DNA of 64,000 nucleotides from Callaeas wilsoni (taxonomy: Eukaryota; Chordata; Aves; Passeriformes; Callaeidae): NCBI GenBank assembly GCA_013398955.1, contig VWPU01002095.1, forward strand, positions 357,155-421,154. Reading direction: 5' to 3'. Positions 63,898 to 64,000 of the stretch are shown here, in pieces. Position 1 is the stretch's first letter; every line of letters starts with the position of its first letter. Position numbers and translations under genes: made by a program. The notes beneath the pieces are model-generated. The model saw only the letters and a program-made list of their open reading frames with translations, made no database searches and had not been told where the DNA came from.

Positions 63898-64000
63898 TCA
63901 GAACTTGCCGCAGTCGTAGACGAAGGCCCCGGAGGTGCGGTAGAGCGGCTGGCTGCCGGGGAAGGCCATCTGACAGCTCCCGCCGCCCCCCGCCCCGCCC
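63898..64000 (-). CDS. FOXC1: FOXC1 C-terminal end (partial; forkhead transcription factor)
   Basis: Read on the - strand, the last 34 codons give a glycine-rich stretch, then [19 protein letters not shown], then VYDCGKF and a TGA whose complement is at 63898-63900. This ending is diagnostic of FOXC1 and differs from FOXC2, which ends in a Tyr rather than a Phe motif. FOXC1 is a nuclear forkhead DNA-binding factor. It acts in neural crest, eye anterior segment, somite, skeletal and vascular development; the C-terminus belongs to its second activation region. The forkhead domain and start codon lie beyond the right edge. FOXC1 is usually a single-exon gene. Human FOXC1 ends YDCSKF, so Ser to Gly next to the final KF is a small change. 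The glycine run just upstream is GC-rich and may vary in length. Confidence 0.95.
   Translation of the reverse strand, partial: GGAGGGGSCQMAFPGSQPLYRTSGAFVYDCGKF

Noticed and set aside
1..64000. tRNA, rRNA, microRNA or CRISPR features
   Set aside because: I looked for tRNA A/B box words and regular direct-repeat arrays and saw none. A microRNA hairpin cannot be excluded without folding software.

Overview
This window is vertebrate nuclear DNA, most likely from a bird. The evidence is interspersed CR1 LINE fragments with the 3' ends typical of avian genomes, large AT-rich introns with scattered CpG islands, and spliced coding exons. No prokaryotic operons, tRNA genes, rRNA genes or CRISPR arrays were seen. 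The exact species cannot be read from the sequence.

Layout: positions 1-51023 are one intron, the penultimate intron of GMDS (GDP-mannose 4,6-dehydratase, + strand). Its last two coding exons lie at 51024-51092 and 51477-51539, with a 3'UTR probably ending near 52.4 kb. At the right edge, 63898-64000 on the - strand encodes the C-terminus of FOXC1, with a long AT-rich 3'UTR to its left. GMDS and FOXC1 are therefore convergent (tail to tail), about 12 kb apart between stop codons, the same arrangement as on human 6p25.

The GMDS intron carries five LINE fragments of the CR1 clade: 525-612, an old diverged copy at 5260-5940, 18757-19815, 43085-43555 and 46117-46412. It also has a MIR/CORE-SINE-like relic (about 38060-38190), a SINE/LINE tail relic (17598-17660) and an 80-bp tandem duplication (11671-11838). 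Several low-repeat stretches look like candidate conserved regulatory DNA, the clearest being a CpG island plus GATA-rich element at 43.9-44.76 kb. An intron next to a developmental transcription factor gene is a classic place for long-range enhancers.

The 52.7-61.7 kb interval between the two 3' ends is unexpectedly rich in CpG islands although no protein gene is recognisable there. Within it is a gene-like set of signals on the + strand: a TATA box (54459), a strong splice donor (54549), a good acceptor (ending 56940) and a perfect CAG|GTAAGT donor (57168). Together they suggest an unannotated spliced non-coding RNA convergent to FOXC1. This, and the CpG-island domain hosting it, are the most interesting features of the window. 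All regulatory calls here are inferences from sequence and need expression or conservation data.
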